Of a stretch of DNA of 64,000 nucleotides, positions 49,246 to 58,499 are shown in pieces; within the stretch, counting starts at the first letter, position 1, and the number at the start of each line of letters is the position of its first letter. The DNA comes from Kluyveromyces lactis (lineage: Eukaryota > Ascomycota > Saccharomycetes > Saccharomycetales > Saccharomycetaceae), in the NCBI RefSeq assembly GCF_000002515.2, contig NC_006038.1, forward strand, positions 1,054,001 through 1,118,000. The letters run 5' to 3'. The position numbers and the translations under genes were made by a program. The notes below the pieces were generated by a model. It searched no databases and had not been told where the DNA came from. It saw nothing but the letters and a program-made list of their open reading frames with translations.

Positions 49246-49274
49246 TGTGTTACCCGGCTTGGTCGGGTAACACA
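49246..49274. promoter_or_regulatory. Inverted pair of Reb1-like sites
   Basis: TGTGTTACCCG (49246-49256) and CGGGTAACACA (49264-49274) are exact reverse complements around a 7-base loop, each containing TTACCCG. CACGTG boxes flank it at 49212-49217 and 49310-49315. It lies just past the PMU1 stop codon and upstream of ILV2. Confidence 0.7.
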
Positions 49275-49387
49275 CTTCCCCGCACGAAAACTCTTTTTCT
49301 TTTTGTGGTCACGTGGTGTTAACTGTATATGCCACATGTACATACATCTACATATGTATATATACAGATGTGCCAACCTATGTCCAC

Positions 49388-50254
49388 TCAGACCTTGGCT
49401 TCTGTCTCGGCTGGCTTGCACAACACAAACACCACACCACCGGTTTGCAATTGCAAAATCTCTGGATGTTTCAATACTCTTAACGCAGACTGGATCACTC
49501 CTGAGTGACACGTCAAGGAAATGTACCTTTCCTCACCACTCAACAATTCTTGCAAAGCACCACCGATTCTATAGTCTATCTCCTCAACCGTCTCCCGATG
49601 GGTCTCGCTCCACATGGTATCCTCATTTGCCATCCCTGGCTCGTAAACCCAGTGGACCTTGGTGTTACCAAGCAATGTCTCTTCCCCGTATTGTTCCACC
49701 ACATGGTCATGTGGTAACCTCTTGTCACAGTAATGTCTACCAAGTGTCTCTCGACACTGTTCCTTGACGTAGACAGACACTTCGGTGCTACTACTGACAA
49801 GTTCACTGGTGAAGACCTGGCCCCACGATTCCATATACGTCTCGAGACACCGTCTCAAGGGAGAACTGTAAAACTTCTCTGGAAACCCGATCTTCTCAAC
49901 CATAGGTAGCAACAACTCTTTACCTGTACTTCTAACTTGCTGTTTCCCCAGCTCGGTCAACTGAGCGTCCACGAGCGTAACCTCATGGACCCCCGGTTGT
50001 AATGCCCAATACCTCTCCCATTCCTGTGTACCGTATTTCGATTCAAGTGCATTATGGTGACCTTGACCGTGTCTTGCCAATACCAACAACTTCAAGGACG
50101 AATCCTCATCCAACAACCTTTGGATATCTTCCCAACCACTACATCCATCAACAAATCCAAGATGTTGTCCTTCATCACCACGATGACTCAGAACGTTTTC
50201 ATCACCAAAACTGGTGAAATACCCTGGAACGGCACTGTACTTTAATCTGCTCAT
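49388..50254 (-). CDS. PMU1: Pmu1-like histidine phosphatase
   Basis: A 288-residue member of the histidine phosphatase (phosphoglycerate mutase-like) superfamily; S. cerevisiae Pmu1 (YKL128C) is 295 residues. The phospho-acceptor motif is LARHGQGHHN near residue 60; SSPLRRCLETY and LTCHSGVIQSALRVL supply the second Arg and His. Pmu1 relatives are putative phosphomutases or phosphatases; in S. cerevisiae a high dose of PMU1 suppresses a trehalose-synthase mutant, and the physiological substrate is unclear. The neighbours (ILV2 as YMR108W, SPG4 as YMR107W) support the name. There is no signal peptide. Confidence 0.88.
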   Translation of the reverse strand: MSRLKYSAVPGYFTSFGDENVLSHRGDEGQHLGFVDGCSGWEDIQRLLDEDSSLKLLVLARHGQGHHNALESKYGTQEWERYWALQPGVHEVTLVDAQLTELGKQQVRSTGKELLLPMVEKIGFPEKFYSSPLRRCLETYMESWGQVFTSELVSSSTEVSVYVKEQCRETLGRHYCDKRLPHDHVVEQYGEETLLGNTKVHWVYEPGMANEDTMWSETHRETVEEIDYRIGGALQELLSGEERYISLTCHSGVIQSALRVLKHPEILQLQTGGVVFVLCKPAETEAKV

Positions 50255-50365
50255 GCTATTATCTCTTTATTATTACTGTGTGTTATACTGTGTCTTAGTT
50301 ACACACAGGGTTTACTTACTTGTTGTAAATCTTATAAATATATACTAATAGTGGTGTGTAGTTGA

Positions 50366-50749
50366 TTAGAAATTGACCTTGTTGTTAGGTTCTCCTTTAC
50401 GAAGCATACCGGGATTGATTTTGTTATATAAAGCTTCAAACTCTTCTCTAGTCAACTTCGATATGTCTACCATCTGGGGCATGGCCTCCTCGCTGACACT
50501 AGACTTTCTGGAGGAATCGGCAGTATTTGGATCGTTGACCAACTCCACTTTACCAGCCTTCACGTCTGCTGCTAGCGCAGCTGCAGCTGCTTCCTTCTTT
50601 TCACCTGTGCTGGGGCCCCGGTATTCACGAGCGAACATGTAAGCCGTCGTGGCTCCCGTGTTCAAGCTGCTGCCACCATGTGACTTAAAGTCAGCTGGTG
50701 CGTGTTTGTTCTTGTTGTATACTTCAAAAGCGTCAAAGAATCGTGACAT
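50366..50749 (-). CDS. SPG4: Spg4-like stationary-phase protein
   Basis: A 127-residue hydrophilic protein. It shares with S. cerevisiae Spg4 (YMR107W, 115 residues) the start MSRFFDAFEVYNKNKHA, the MFAREYRGP block, the VDISKLTREEFEALY helix and the ending GEPNNKVNF. Spg4 is needed for survival in stationary phase at high temperature; its biochemical role is unknown. The family is poorly conserved in the middle, where an Ala-rich segment (EAAAAALAADV) sits here. It is divergent from YKU80, and CCCCT/AGGGG stress-type elements occur in the shared upstream region. Confidence 0.88.
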   Translation of the reverse strand: MSRFFDAFEVYNKNKHAPADFKSHGGSSLNTGATTAYMFAREYRGPSTGEKKEAAAAALAADVKAGKVELVNDPNTADSSRKSSVSEEAMPQMVDISKLTREEFEALYNKINPGMLRKGEPNNKVNF

Positions 50750-51329
50750 GTTGATTGGTTGTATTGATGATCTTAGTTGTGGTTTGCACTATAACTGAGC
50801 TCTACAAATCTATACATACCATGGGCTTACTCATCTATTCTCACTTCGCTGCCCTCTTATATATAGTCTTGACCCCCATCTTGGCCTAGACCCAGATCAG
50901 AGATCATGCCTTTGCCTCCCTGGTCATGTAATCACTTGTTACTAATCATTTTAGCCTTTCAAAGGGTATATGTCATTGTACCCTTAATTTAAAGCTTACT
51001 ACTGATCAAGACATTGGAGAGATAAGCAATTGAATTATCGTATTGACTACTTGTCCCCTGGTATTCTTGTATCCTTGTTATCCCAGTGTTACGGGAAATT
51101 AATCAAGGAGTCGGGATATAGAGGGCGAAACACTCCTCTTTTACCCCACTTAGCTAGCCTCAGTGTGTCTCCTTTATCCCAATATTAAAGCCTTTTGCTA
51201 TTAGACTCAGTGTCTGGAAACAAGATATCACCAAATTGGGGACAGAGACCAAATACAACCAGCACACGTGAATCTTAGCTAAGCCTTAGGGGTACAGAAG
51301 GGAAGTCGAATTATTAGCTCTAAGACCCG
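50750..51329. other. SPG4-YKU80 divergent promoter region
   Basis: A 580-bp spacer between divergent starts. CCCCT near 51055 and AGGGG near 51288 match the Msn2/4 stress element, which would suit SPG4. CACGTG is at 51265-51270. No coding frame is apparent. Confidence 0.5.
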
Positions 51330-53159
51330 ATGTCCGAACTGACGTGTTTCGTTGTTGATGTTGGTTCTCTTAGTGGTGACCAATGGTTAAAGGCTTTTAC
51401 ATATGTGGAATATGTACTGTTGAACAAAGTTCAATCTCAGAGAAAGACAGATTACGTGCAATTAAATCTAGTTAATGTGTCATCCAGCGATGAGTCGTTG
51501 CCCGTGAATAATATGGCCATGTTGCCCGTGTTACCACGGGCACCAATCTCCATCTCAGACGTTAGAAGTTGGTTGGGACAATGGTACGATGAGAGGAATA
51601 ACACTACTGGCAATGGAGAGGATGACGATGACGATATGTTGTTCAATGGGCTATTGATCAGCGTGTTAAAGTTGAAAGAGTTTGTTGGGAAACGTAAGAT
51701 GAAGGTTAAGATTGTGGTGTTCAGTTCGCAGGACTTGCAAAATGTGACAGATGAGGAATTGTCCACATTCGCTGATCAGTGTCCGTTTGATCTCGTGATA
51801 GCAGATTGCAATGACAAGCAAGGCCACCAGGAGTCTAAACATGGCAATTGGCTGAAATTAGGTACTCCGTTGGTATACGGTATCGATGAGCTTATTCAGT
51901 CTGTTGCTGACCCGAAATTGAAATTGACTAGGCCCATTAGGACGTTCCAGGGCCAGTTGAGGTTGGGTGACGTTAACGCATCAGATTTGGGAATACCATC
52001 GTTATGTATCAATTTGGAAGGTGTACCAGGTACGAAATCTGTGAGTTCTATTTCCAGGAAGGTGATGAGGAAAGAGGGTTCCTCAGAGGGGCAACCCACG
52101 TACCGTGCTGTTAAATCAGTTATCGAATACCAAATCGAAGATCAGAGCGCGAGTACGAGTGCATCCCCGAAGAAAGAAACTACCAGGAAGGACGATGATG
52201 GTGATTCCGGTAATAACACTGGACCCCGGATGATTAACGTCAGTAAAGATTTTATCAAGAAGGCGTACCGGTACGGTGCGGATTACGTAGACTTACCGAT
52301 GCCATTAGACGAGGAACGGAAACTCTCCGAGAAACCGGGACTTGACATAAGAGGGTTTATGGATATAGATAAATTGCCAAGACATTACCTTTGTTCAGAG
52401 TCCATGTACTTAGTTCCCGATTCCAAGAACGGTTCTAAAGGTGATTTCTTAGGATTTGTCACGCTAGTAGATTCTTTAATCAAGATGAAAAGGTTGATCA
52501 TCGCTCGGTTTGTACCAAAATTCGGTAACGAGGTACAGATGTGCTCTCTTTTCCCCGTTAGAGTGCACGATAAAGATCGCAACGAGGTACGTTTACTCGT
52601 ATTAAATCGTCTTCCAATGAGTGAAGATGAAAGAAACAGTGCGTTCCCCAAGATGTGCGAATCTACCGAGTTGGAGCCCGAAGATGAGGCAATGGGCCAA
52701 TTTGTCGACTCAATGAATCTGGATAATGATGCACAGGACTTGCCATGGTACGAGAGTGACCAGATACAGAAGTATACAGACGTGGCACTGGAGCAGTCCT
52801 CTTTGCCCCTACCACAACGTGAAATGTTCCGAGCCACTGCAAGAAACCCATCAGCAATCCCAGCTATCTCACTACATAGACAGCAGCAAGTGATCCTCGA
52901 GTGCGTTCATCAGAAGTTCATCGTTGGGAAACGGGATCAACAGGACTTAAACATCCCACCGATGAGCAAGATGATTCTCAAGAAGATTACTCCAAAATAC
53001 AACGCTGACGTTTCTCTGTCGAACAGGATCAAGGAACAGTTCAACGTAGTAAAGAAAGAGGTGTCGGTACAAACACCAGTGAATATTGAACAAGAGTTTG
53101 AAGAACAAGACCCTGAATTGCTCGATTTGGACCTCTTATTAGCGCGCGGTGCACGCTAG
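51330..53159 (+). CDS. YKU80: Ku80 subunit of the Ku heterodimer
   Basis: A 609-residue Ku80 (S. cerevisiae Yku80, YMR106C, is 629). The N-terminal von Willebrand-like domain begins MSELTCFVVDVG; the Ku core beta-barrel includes YRAVKSVIEYQIEDQ and the DNA-ring region GFVTLVDSLIKMKRLIIARF and MCSLFPVRVHDKDRNEVRLL; the C-terminal arm is short with an acidic end (EQEFEEQDPELLDLDLLL). There is no long DNA-PKcs-binding tail, as usual in yeasts. Ku binds DNA ends for end-joining and protects telomeres and recruits telomerase RNA. The 580-bp upstream region is shared with SPG4. Confidence 0.92.
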   Translation: MSELTCFVVDVGSLSGDQWLKAFTYVEYVLLNKVQSQRKTDYVQLNLVNVSSSDESLPVNNMAMLPVLPRAPISISDVRSWLGQWYDERNNTTGNGEDDDDDMLFNGLLISVLKLKEFVGKRKMKVKIVVFSSQDLQNVTDEELSTFADQCPFDLVIADCNDKQGHQESKHGNWLKLGTPLVYGIDELIQSVADPKLKLTRPIRTFQGQLRLGDVNASDLGIPSLCINLEGVPGTKSVSSISRKVMRKEGSSEGQPTYRAVKSVIEYQIEDQSASTSASPKKETTRKDDDGDSGNNTGPRMINVSKDFIKKAYRYGADYVDLPMPLDEERKLSEKPGLDIRGFMDIDKLPRHYLCSESMYLVPDSKNGSKGDFLGFVTLVDSLIKMKRLIIARFVPKFGNEVQMCSLFPVRVHDKDRNEVRLLVLNRLPMSEDERNSAFPKMCESTELEPEDEAMGQFVDSMNLDNDAQDLPWYESDQIQKYTDVALEQSSLPLPQREMFRATARNPSAIPAISLHRQQQVILECVHQKFIVGKRDQQDLNIPPMSKMILKKITPKYNADVSLSNRIKEQFNVVKKEVSVQTPVNIEQEFEEQDPELLDLDLLLARGAR

Positions 53160-53695
53160 CTAATTCAGGCACTGGTTACATAGTGATATCTATACATATA
53201 TATATATATATGAGACTTCTGTATAAAAATGCAATTGCGGGATAAAACGTGGTGAATCGAATGGGTTACATCTCGAATGGCAACCAGCACCAGGCAACCC
53301 ACGTTACGACGGCCCCTTGTCGTCCGCAAACCTGCCTTTTTCCCCATATTCTTCAGATCTCTAAAGTTCGTTTCCCTTCTTTCCATTCTCGACCACGAGA
53401 TTTCCATATAAGCACAGAAAGAATTACGAGCCACAAGACGAAAAACCTGTTTTAAGGCTTGGCACAGAGATTTACAAACCAATTGATTGCACAATTAATA
53501 TCATTCATCTTGAACACATTCACTTTGCATTATAAGGTTTCCTTCTGATAATAACATCTACTGATACTCACATCTTTTGTAACATAAAGGAGAGGATAGA
53601 GTATTGGCTATTGAACATTATAACTAAACGCAAAGAAGGAAATAGGTATCTGCTACCCCTATCTGAAACAACAACAATCAATAATAATAATAATA
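53160..53695. other. YKU80-PGM spacer and PGM promoter
   Basis: A 536-bp spacer. CCCCT at about 53655, 40 bp before the ATG, is a possible stress element, and an AAT-repeat leader runs directly into the PGM start codon. No other gene is seen. Confidence 0.5.
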
Positions 53696-55402
53696 ATGTC
53701 ATTGAAAACAGTGTCTGTGGCTACAAATCCTTATCCAGATCAGAAACCTGGTACCTCGGGCTTGAGAAAGAAGACCAAGGTCTTTGAAGAAACTCCAAAT
53801 TATACGGAAAATTTCATCCAAGCCATCATGGAAGCTATTCCTGAGGGATCTCAGGGTGCTACTTTGGTCATTGGTGGTGATGGTCGTTACTACAACGATG
53901 TGGTGATTCAAAAGATTGCTGCCATTGGTTCTGCTAACGGTGTTCGTAAGATTGTCATTGGTCACAATGGGATTTTGTCAACACCAGCTGCTTCGCACAT
54001 TATTAGAGCTTACCATGAGAAATGCACCGGTGGTATCATTCTTACTGCTTCTCATAACCCAGGTGGTCCAACGAACGATTTTGGTATTAAGTATAACTTG
54101 GCTAATGGTGGTCCAGCACCGGAATCGGTGACCAATTCGATCTGGCACAAATCAAGGGAATTGACGCATTATAAGATTGTCGAGTCTTTCCCTGCCATTG
54201 ATCTAACCAAGATCGGTCAAGATCAGAAATATGGTGATTTGTTGGTAGATATCGTTGATTCTACCGCGGCATATGTTGAATTGATGAAGGAAATCTTCGA
54301 TTTCCCATTGATCAAATCGTTCATTGACACACAAGCAAAGAACGGGTTCAAGATCTTGTTTGATGCAATGAACGGTGTCACCGGTCCTTACGGTGAAGCT
54401 CTTTTCGTTAAGGAATTGGGTCTACCAGAATCATCTTTGCAAAACTACCATCCAAAACCAGATTTCGGTGGGTTGCACCCTGACCCTAATTTGACTTACG
54501 CCCACACTTTAGTGGAGAGAGTCGACAAGTACGGAATTCAATTCGGTGCTGCCTCCGATGGTGACGGTGATAGAAATATGATCTATGGTGCTGGTCCAGC
54601 ATTTGTCTCGCCAGGTGATTCTGTTGCCATCATTGCCGAGTACGCTTCTGCTATCCCTTATTTCAAGAAACAAGGAATTTACGGTTTAGCTCGTTCGTTC
54701 CCAACGTCTTCTGCCATTGATAGAGTCGCTAAGGAACAAGGTTTGAACTGTTATGAGGTTCCTACCGGTTGGAAGTTTTTCTGTGCCTTGTTCGATGCAA
54801 AGAAACTTTCAATCTGTGGTGAAGAATCATTCGGTACCGGATCTAACCACGTTAGAGAGAAGGATGGTGTATGGGCCATCATGGCATGGTTAAACATTTT
54901 GGCTATTTACAACCAAAGATTCCCAAACAAAGAAGCTTCGATTAAGTCTATTCAAACGGATTTCTGGCAAAAATACGGTCGTACTTTCTTTACTCGTTAC
55001 GATTTTGAGAACTTATCGAGCGAAGACGCTGGTAAGGTCATTTTGCTGTTGCAAAACTACGTCGCTGACCCTGAATCTATAAAGGGTACCAAATTCCCAG
55101 CTGATGATTCTTTGACAGTGGTAGAAGGTGGTGACTTCTCTTACACAGATCTAGATGGGTCAGTTTCAAGCCATCAAGGTTTATACGTCAGATTATCTAA
55201 TGGTGTTCGTTTCGTTGTAAGACTCTCAGGTACAGGTTCTTCCGGTGCCACTATCAGATTATACGTGGAACGTTACACTAATGACGGATCAAAATACGAA
55301 CAGACCGCTGAAGAATTCTTGGGTAAAGATATCAAGACCATCTTGAAATTCTTGAAGTTTAAGGAAGCAATCGGTACTGAAGAACCAACTGTCCGTACCT
55401 GA
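53696..55402 (+). CDS. PGM2: Phosphoglucomutase (PGM1/PGM2 single ancestor)
   Basis: A 568-residue alpha-D-phosphohexomutase (S. cerevisiae Pgm2 is 569). The phosphoserine is Ser119 in TASHNPGG; Asp288, Asp290 and Asp292 in DGDGDRNM bind magnesium; the sugar-binding loop is GEESFGTGSNHVREKDG; the C-terminal phosphate-binding loop is RLSGTGSSGATIRLY. It interconverts glucose 1- and 6-phosphate, linking glycolysis to glycogen, trehalose, UDP-glucose and galactose use. Codon bias is strong. PGM1 (YKL127W) and PGM2 (YMR105C) are the WGD pair in S. cerevisiae; I use PGM2 only as a label. Confidence 0.96.
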   Translation: MSLKTVSVATNPYPDQKPGTSGLRKKTKVFEETPNYTENFIQAIMEAIPEGSQGATLVIGGDGRYYNDVVIQKIAAIGSANGVRKIVIGHNGILSTPAASHIIRAYHEKCTGGIILTASHNPGGPTNDFGIKYNLANGGPAPESVTNSIWHKSRELTHYKIVESFPAIDLTKIGQDQKYGDLLVDIVDSTAAYVELMKEIFDFPLIKSFIDTQAKNGFKILFDAMNGVTGPYGEALFVKELGLPESSLQNYHPKPDFGGLHPDPNLTYAHTLVERVDKYGIQFGAASDGDGDRNMIYGAGPAFVSPGDSVAIIAEYASAIPYFKKQGIYGLARSFPTSSAIDRVAKEQGLNCYEVPTGWKFFCALFDAKKLSICGEESFGTGSNHVREKDGVWAIMAWLNILAIYNQRFPNKEASIKSIQTDFWQKYGRTFFTRYDFENLSSEDAGKVILLLQNYVADPESIKGTKFPADDSLTVVEGGDFSYTDLDGSVSSHQGLYVRLSNGVRFVVRLSGTGSSGATIRLYVERYTNDGSKYEQTAEEFLGKDIKTILKFLKFKEAIGTEEPTVRT

Positions 55403-55938
55403 ATAGCCTCACCTCCCAATTATTATATGCTAAAAAACTGTAATTGACATTTATCTACCTTTCAGACACGATAGTAGTCACATTGCCTTATGATATCATA
55501 CATATATATCTATACATAATATCAGTGCTAACATACATACTATATATTAATGAACCACGTAATATGCATCATTTACTTCTATGATATGAGAACACAATAG
55601 TCTGGATGTAACCTCAATATCATTTCCGGTACTTTGTTACGCTCCATTAGATTATATTTCGGGCAATATTCACGGTTTTTGCTCCCCCTTTGTCTCGAGC
55701 TTCGCCTTGTTTGCGAAGTTTCTGGGATTAAAGCTTAAATTTTAGAAACTCGTTAAGTTAAACATTCCGCAAAACCTTTAAAAACAACAGCTTACAAACG
55801 CAAACACGTCCACCAGGAACGGTTATTTACCTATTAGCGGTCGTTACTGGTATCCGTTTAAGCACCCAAGTATTTTGCTTTGGATTTTTTCGTGAAGAAT
55901 TAACGACTTAATAGGGGCTAACAAGACTAAGATCAAGA
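55403..55938. other. PGM-YPK spacer and YPK promoter
   Basis: A 536-bp spacer. A small inverted repeat (CTTCGC at 55700-55705 with GCGAAG at 55713-55718) lies in a GC-richer patch. Nothing else can be named. Confidence 0.5.
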
Positions 55939-58089
55939 ATGTATTCTTGGAAGTTATCTAGCAAATTTAGATTCGGGAGATCTAAGGATAAGGATGAGAA
56001 GCATCACAAGCACATGGATGAGGTAGATATCGACGGCAATGACAATAGAAGTTCCGTTGATAGAAAAGCTACCATTGTTCCTGGTTCTGCGACCGTTGTG
56101 CAGTCGCGTGCAAGTACAGACACGAGAACTACTTCGGATGATACAGGCCATAGTGTCCATTCGAGTGGGTTTAAAGGAACTATTACTGAGGGTTCTATGT
56201 CTACTGATATTTCCGGAGAGGATATATCAATGACAAACGGAAGAGATAGAGATTCTACGGAAGTGCAATCTAAATCTAATAATAACAGCTCCAACTTCAA
56301 ACAGCAGCAACAACAGCTATTAGCACAGCAACAACAAATTCAGTATCAACAACAACAATCACAACAGCAGCCAGTTGAAAATGAGAATACACATTCTTCG
56401 AACGGGATACTTACCGTGAAAGTTTATAGCGGTGATTCTTTTAAGTTGCCCTTACCAATTACTTATAATGAACAAGTTTTGAGCAAATTACTAAGCTCTG
56501 GTGTTGACGTCACTAGTACCACCCAGCAAGACTCCCTTGAAGAGTTGATCCAATCTATGCATGGCCTGTCTTTGCTTAGAGAGGAAGATAAATTGTTGTC
56601 TGGTGAAGATGCATCTCATTTCATTCCTGCTAGTGTGATCTTGCCAGGATCTAAAAATCTGAATTCTTTACTCTATTTCACAATTGAGTTTGACAACACC
56701 ATTGCCACCATTGAACCAGAATCAGGGACTTTAAATAGACCTATCTTTAATAAGATCTCCACATTTGATGTTACAAGAAGGTTGCCATTCCTAAAGATTG
56801 ATGTTTTTGCCAGAATTCCATCTATCCTATTACCTTCTCAAAACTGGCAAGAGACCCAAATCTCAAATAATGATATCCTAGGCGATTACGTGAAGAAGAT
56901 CAGAAACAACAGCGATATCCATTTGGATTCATTCCATCTTCCTCTGAACTTGAAAATAGATTCCGCTTCAAATATCAGGTTGTACAACCACCATTGGATC
57001 GAATTGGAAAGTAAGATGGGTAAATTGAACCTCAGTGTTGACTACAAGCCTTCTACTCATAAGCATTTATCGATAGACGATTTTGATTTGTTGAAAGTCA
57101 TCGGTAAAGGTTCTTTCGGGAAAGTGATGCAGGTTAGAAAGCGTGATACAAACAAAATCTATGCATTGAAAGCTATTAGGAAGTCTTACATTGTCTCCAA
57201 ATCCGAAGTTACTCACACTTTAGCAGAACGTACTGTCTTAGCTCGTGTTGATAACCCATTTATTGTACCATTGAAATTCTCTTTCCAATCCTCGGAAAAG
57301 CTTTACTTGGTCTTGGCGTTCATCAACGGTGGTGAATTGTTCTATCATTTGCAAAGAGAGGGGAGATTCGATCTATCACGTTCCAGATTTTACACTGCAG
57401 AATTATTATGCGCATTGGAAGCTCTACACGATTTCGATATCATTTACCGTGATTTGAAACCAGAGAACATTTTGCTAGACTATCAGGGCCACATCGCATT
57501 GTGTGATTTCGGTCTTTGTAAGTTAAACATGAAGGATCAAGAAAAGACAACTACATTCTGTGGTACTCCAGAATACTTGGCTCCAGAACTACTCTTGGGC
57601 CAAGGGTACACCAAGGTGGTGGATTGGTGGACACTCGGTGTATTACTGTACGAAATGCTTACTGGTCTCCCACCATATTACGACGAGGATGTCCCTAAGA
57701 TGTACAAAAAAATCTTGCAAGATCCATTACGTTTCCCAGATGACTTCGATAAAGATGCCAAGGACTTATTGATCGGATTGCTATGTAGAGATCCAAAGAG
57801 AAGATTGGGCTATCACGGTTCAGACGAAATCAAGTCACATCCATTCTTCAACCAATTAAGTTGGAAACGTCTCAAGATGAAGGGCTACATCCCACCATAC
57901 AAGCCACCAGTGATGGGTGCCATGGACACAAGCAATTTCGACCAAGAATTCACCAGAGAACAACCCGTTGACAGTGTTGTCAACGATTTCCTAAGTGAAT
58001 CGGTGCAACAACAATTTGGTGGATGGACTTATGTTGGCTCGGAACAACTGGGCCAATCCATGCTGCCCGACAGATCCTTCCAAACTTGA
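55939..58089 (+). CDS. YPK1: Ypk-type AGC kinase (YPK1/YPK2 single ancestor)
   Basis: A 716-residue SGK-like kinase. A disordered N-terminus with a Gln-rich tract (about residues 120-150) precedes a C2-like region, then the kinase domain from about residue 378: VIGKGSFGKVMQV, YRDLKPENILLDY, DFG and the activation loop TTTFCGTPEYLAPE with the Pkh1/2 target Thr. The tail holds the AGC turn region and a hydrophobic motif FGGWTYV phosphorylated by TORC2. In S. cerevisiae Ypk1/2 control sphingolipid synthesis, flippases and membrane stress. It sits beside PGM as do YPK1 (YKL126W) and YPK2 (YMR104C). Confidence 0.95.
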   Translation: MYSWKLSSKFRFGRSKDKDEKHHKHMDEVDIDGNDNRSSVDRKATIVPGSATVVQSRASTDTRTTSDDTGHSVHSSGFKGTITEGSMSTDISGEDISMTNGRDRDSTEVQSKSNNNSSNFKQQQQQLLAQQQQIQYQQQQSQQQPVENENTHSSNGILTVKVYSGDSFKLPLPITYNEQVLSKLLSSGVDVTSTTQQDSLEELIQSMHGLSLLREEDKLLSGEDASHFIPASVILPGSKNLNSLLYFTIEFDNTIATIEPESGTLNRPIFNKISTFDVTRRLPFLKIDVFARIPSILLPSQNWQETQISNNDILGDYVKKIRNNSDIHLDSFHLPLNLKIDSASNIRLYNHHWIELESKMGKLNLSVDYKPSTHKHLSIDDFDLLKVIGKGSFGKVMQVRKRDTNKIYALKAIRKSYIVSKSEVTHTLAERTVLARVDNPFIVPLKFSFQSSEKLYLVLAFINGGELFYHLQREGRFDLSRSRFYTAELLCALEALHDFDIIYRDLKPENILLDYQGHIALCDFGLCKLNMKDQEKTTTFCGTPEYLAPELLLGQGYTKVVDWWTLGVLLYEMLTGLPPYYDEDVPKMYKKILQDPLRFPDDFDKDAKDLLIGLLCRDPKRRLGYHGSDEIKSHPFFNQLSWKRLKMKGYIPPYKPPVMGAMDTSNFDQEFTREQPVDSVVNDFLSESVQQQFGGWTYVGSEQLGQSMLPDRSFQT

Positions 58090-58499
58090 AACAAAAGCTA
58101 AAACCAATAACTTCACATATATACATATATATATATATACTAAGAGTACGCATTGTTATATACTGTTCAATAACATCAACTGATGAGAATCTTGCACTTC
58201 AGGAACGGTCCATTACCTTTTGTTGTATTTAGCACGTGACCTTTATTTCTTTTTATAAATTTTTCAGTTCCAAAAATTGGAATTTGCAGCTCATCGCATC
58301 TTTCAGTAACATAACTGTGTGAAACAGGAGACAAAACAGTGATTCAAGTGCTATATACTATCCATATCGCTGTGTTTTGACATATTGCAATCGAGCCTGA
58401 TCTTTCTATTGTTGAATAACCTTGTTTTCCTGATTCAGTGCTTTTCTTGTTTTTTTATTGGAGAAAGAATTATAGGATTTGTCTTTCTGTGATGCAAAT
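58090..58499. other. YPK-RRN3 spacer and RRN3 promoter
   Basis: A 410-bp spacer with an alternating TA run near 58120-58140, CACGTG at 58233-58238 and a T-rich stretch. No additional gene is visible. Confidence 0.5.

Larger units (their letters stand above)
48565..49387. promoter_or_regulatory. PMU1-ILV2 intergenic region with ILV2 promoter
   Basis: An 823-bp region. From the ILV2 side: (TA)n near 48680, the Gcn4 consensus TGAGTCA at 48803-48809, an 11-bp inverted repeat at 49143-49167, a G17 run at 49189-49205, CACGTG at 49212-49217, an inverted pair of Reb1-like sites at 49246-49274, and CACGTG at 49310-49315. Long minus frames here (48873-49511 and 48700-49167) are probably chance: the first gets its proline run from the G tract and overlaps PMU1. 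Confidence 0.7.

Noticed and set aside
48873-49511. 212-codon minus-strand frame upstream of ILV2
   Set aside because: Its proline run comes from the G17 tract, it overlaps the PMU1 coding end in another frame, and it covers promoter motifs; no family resemblance.
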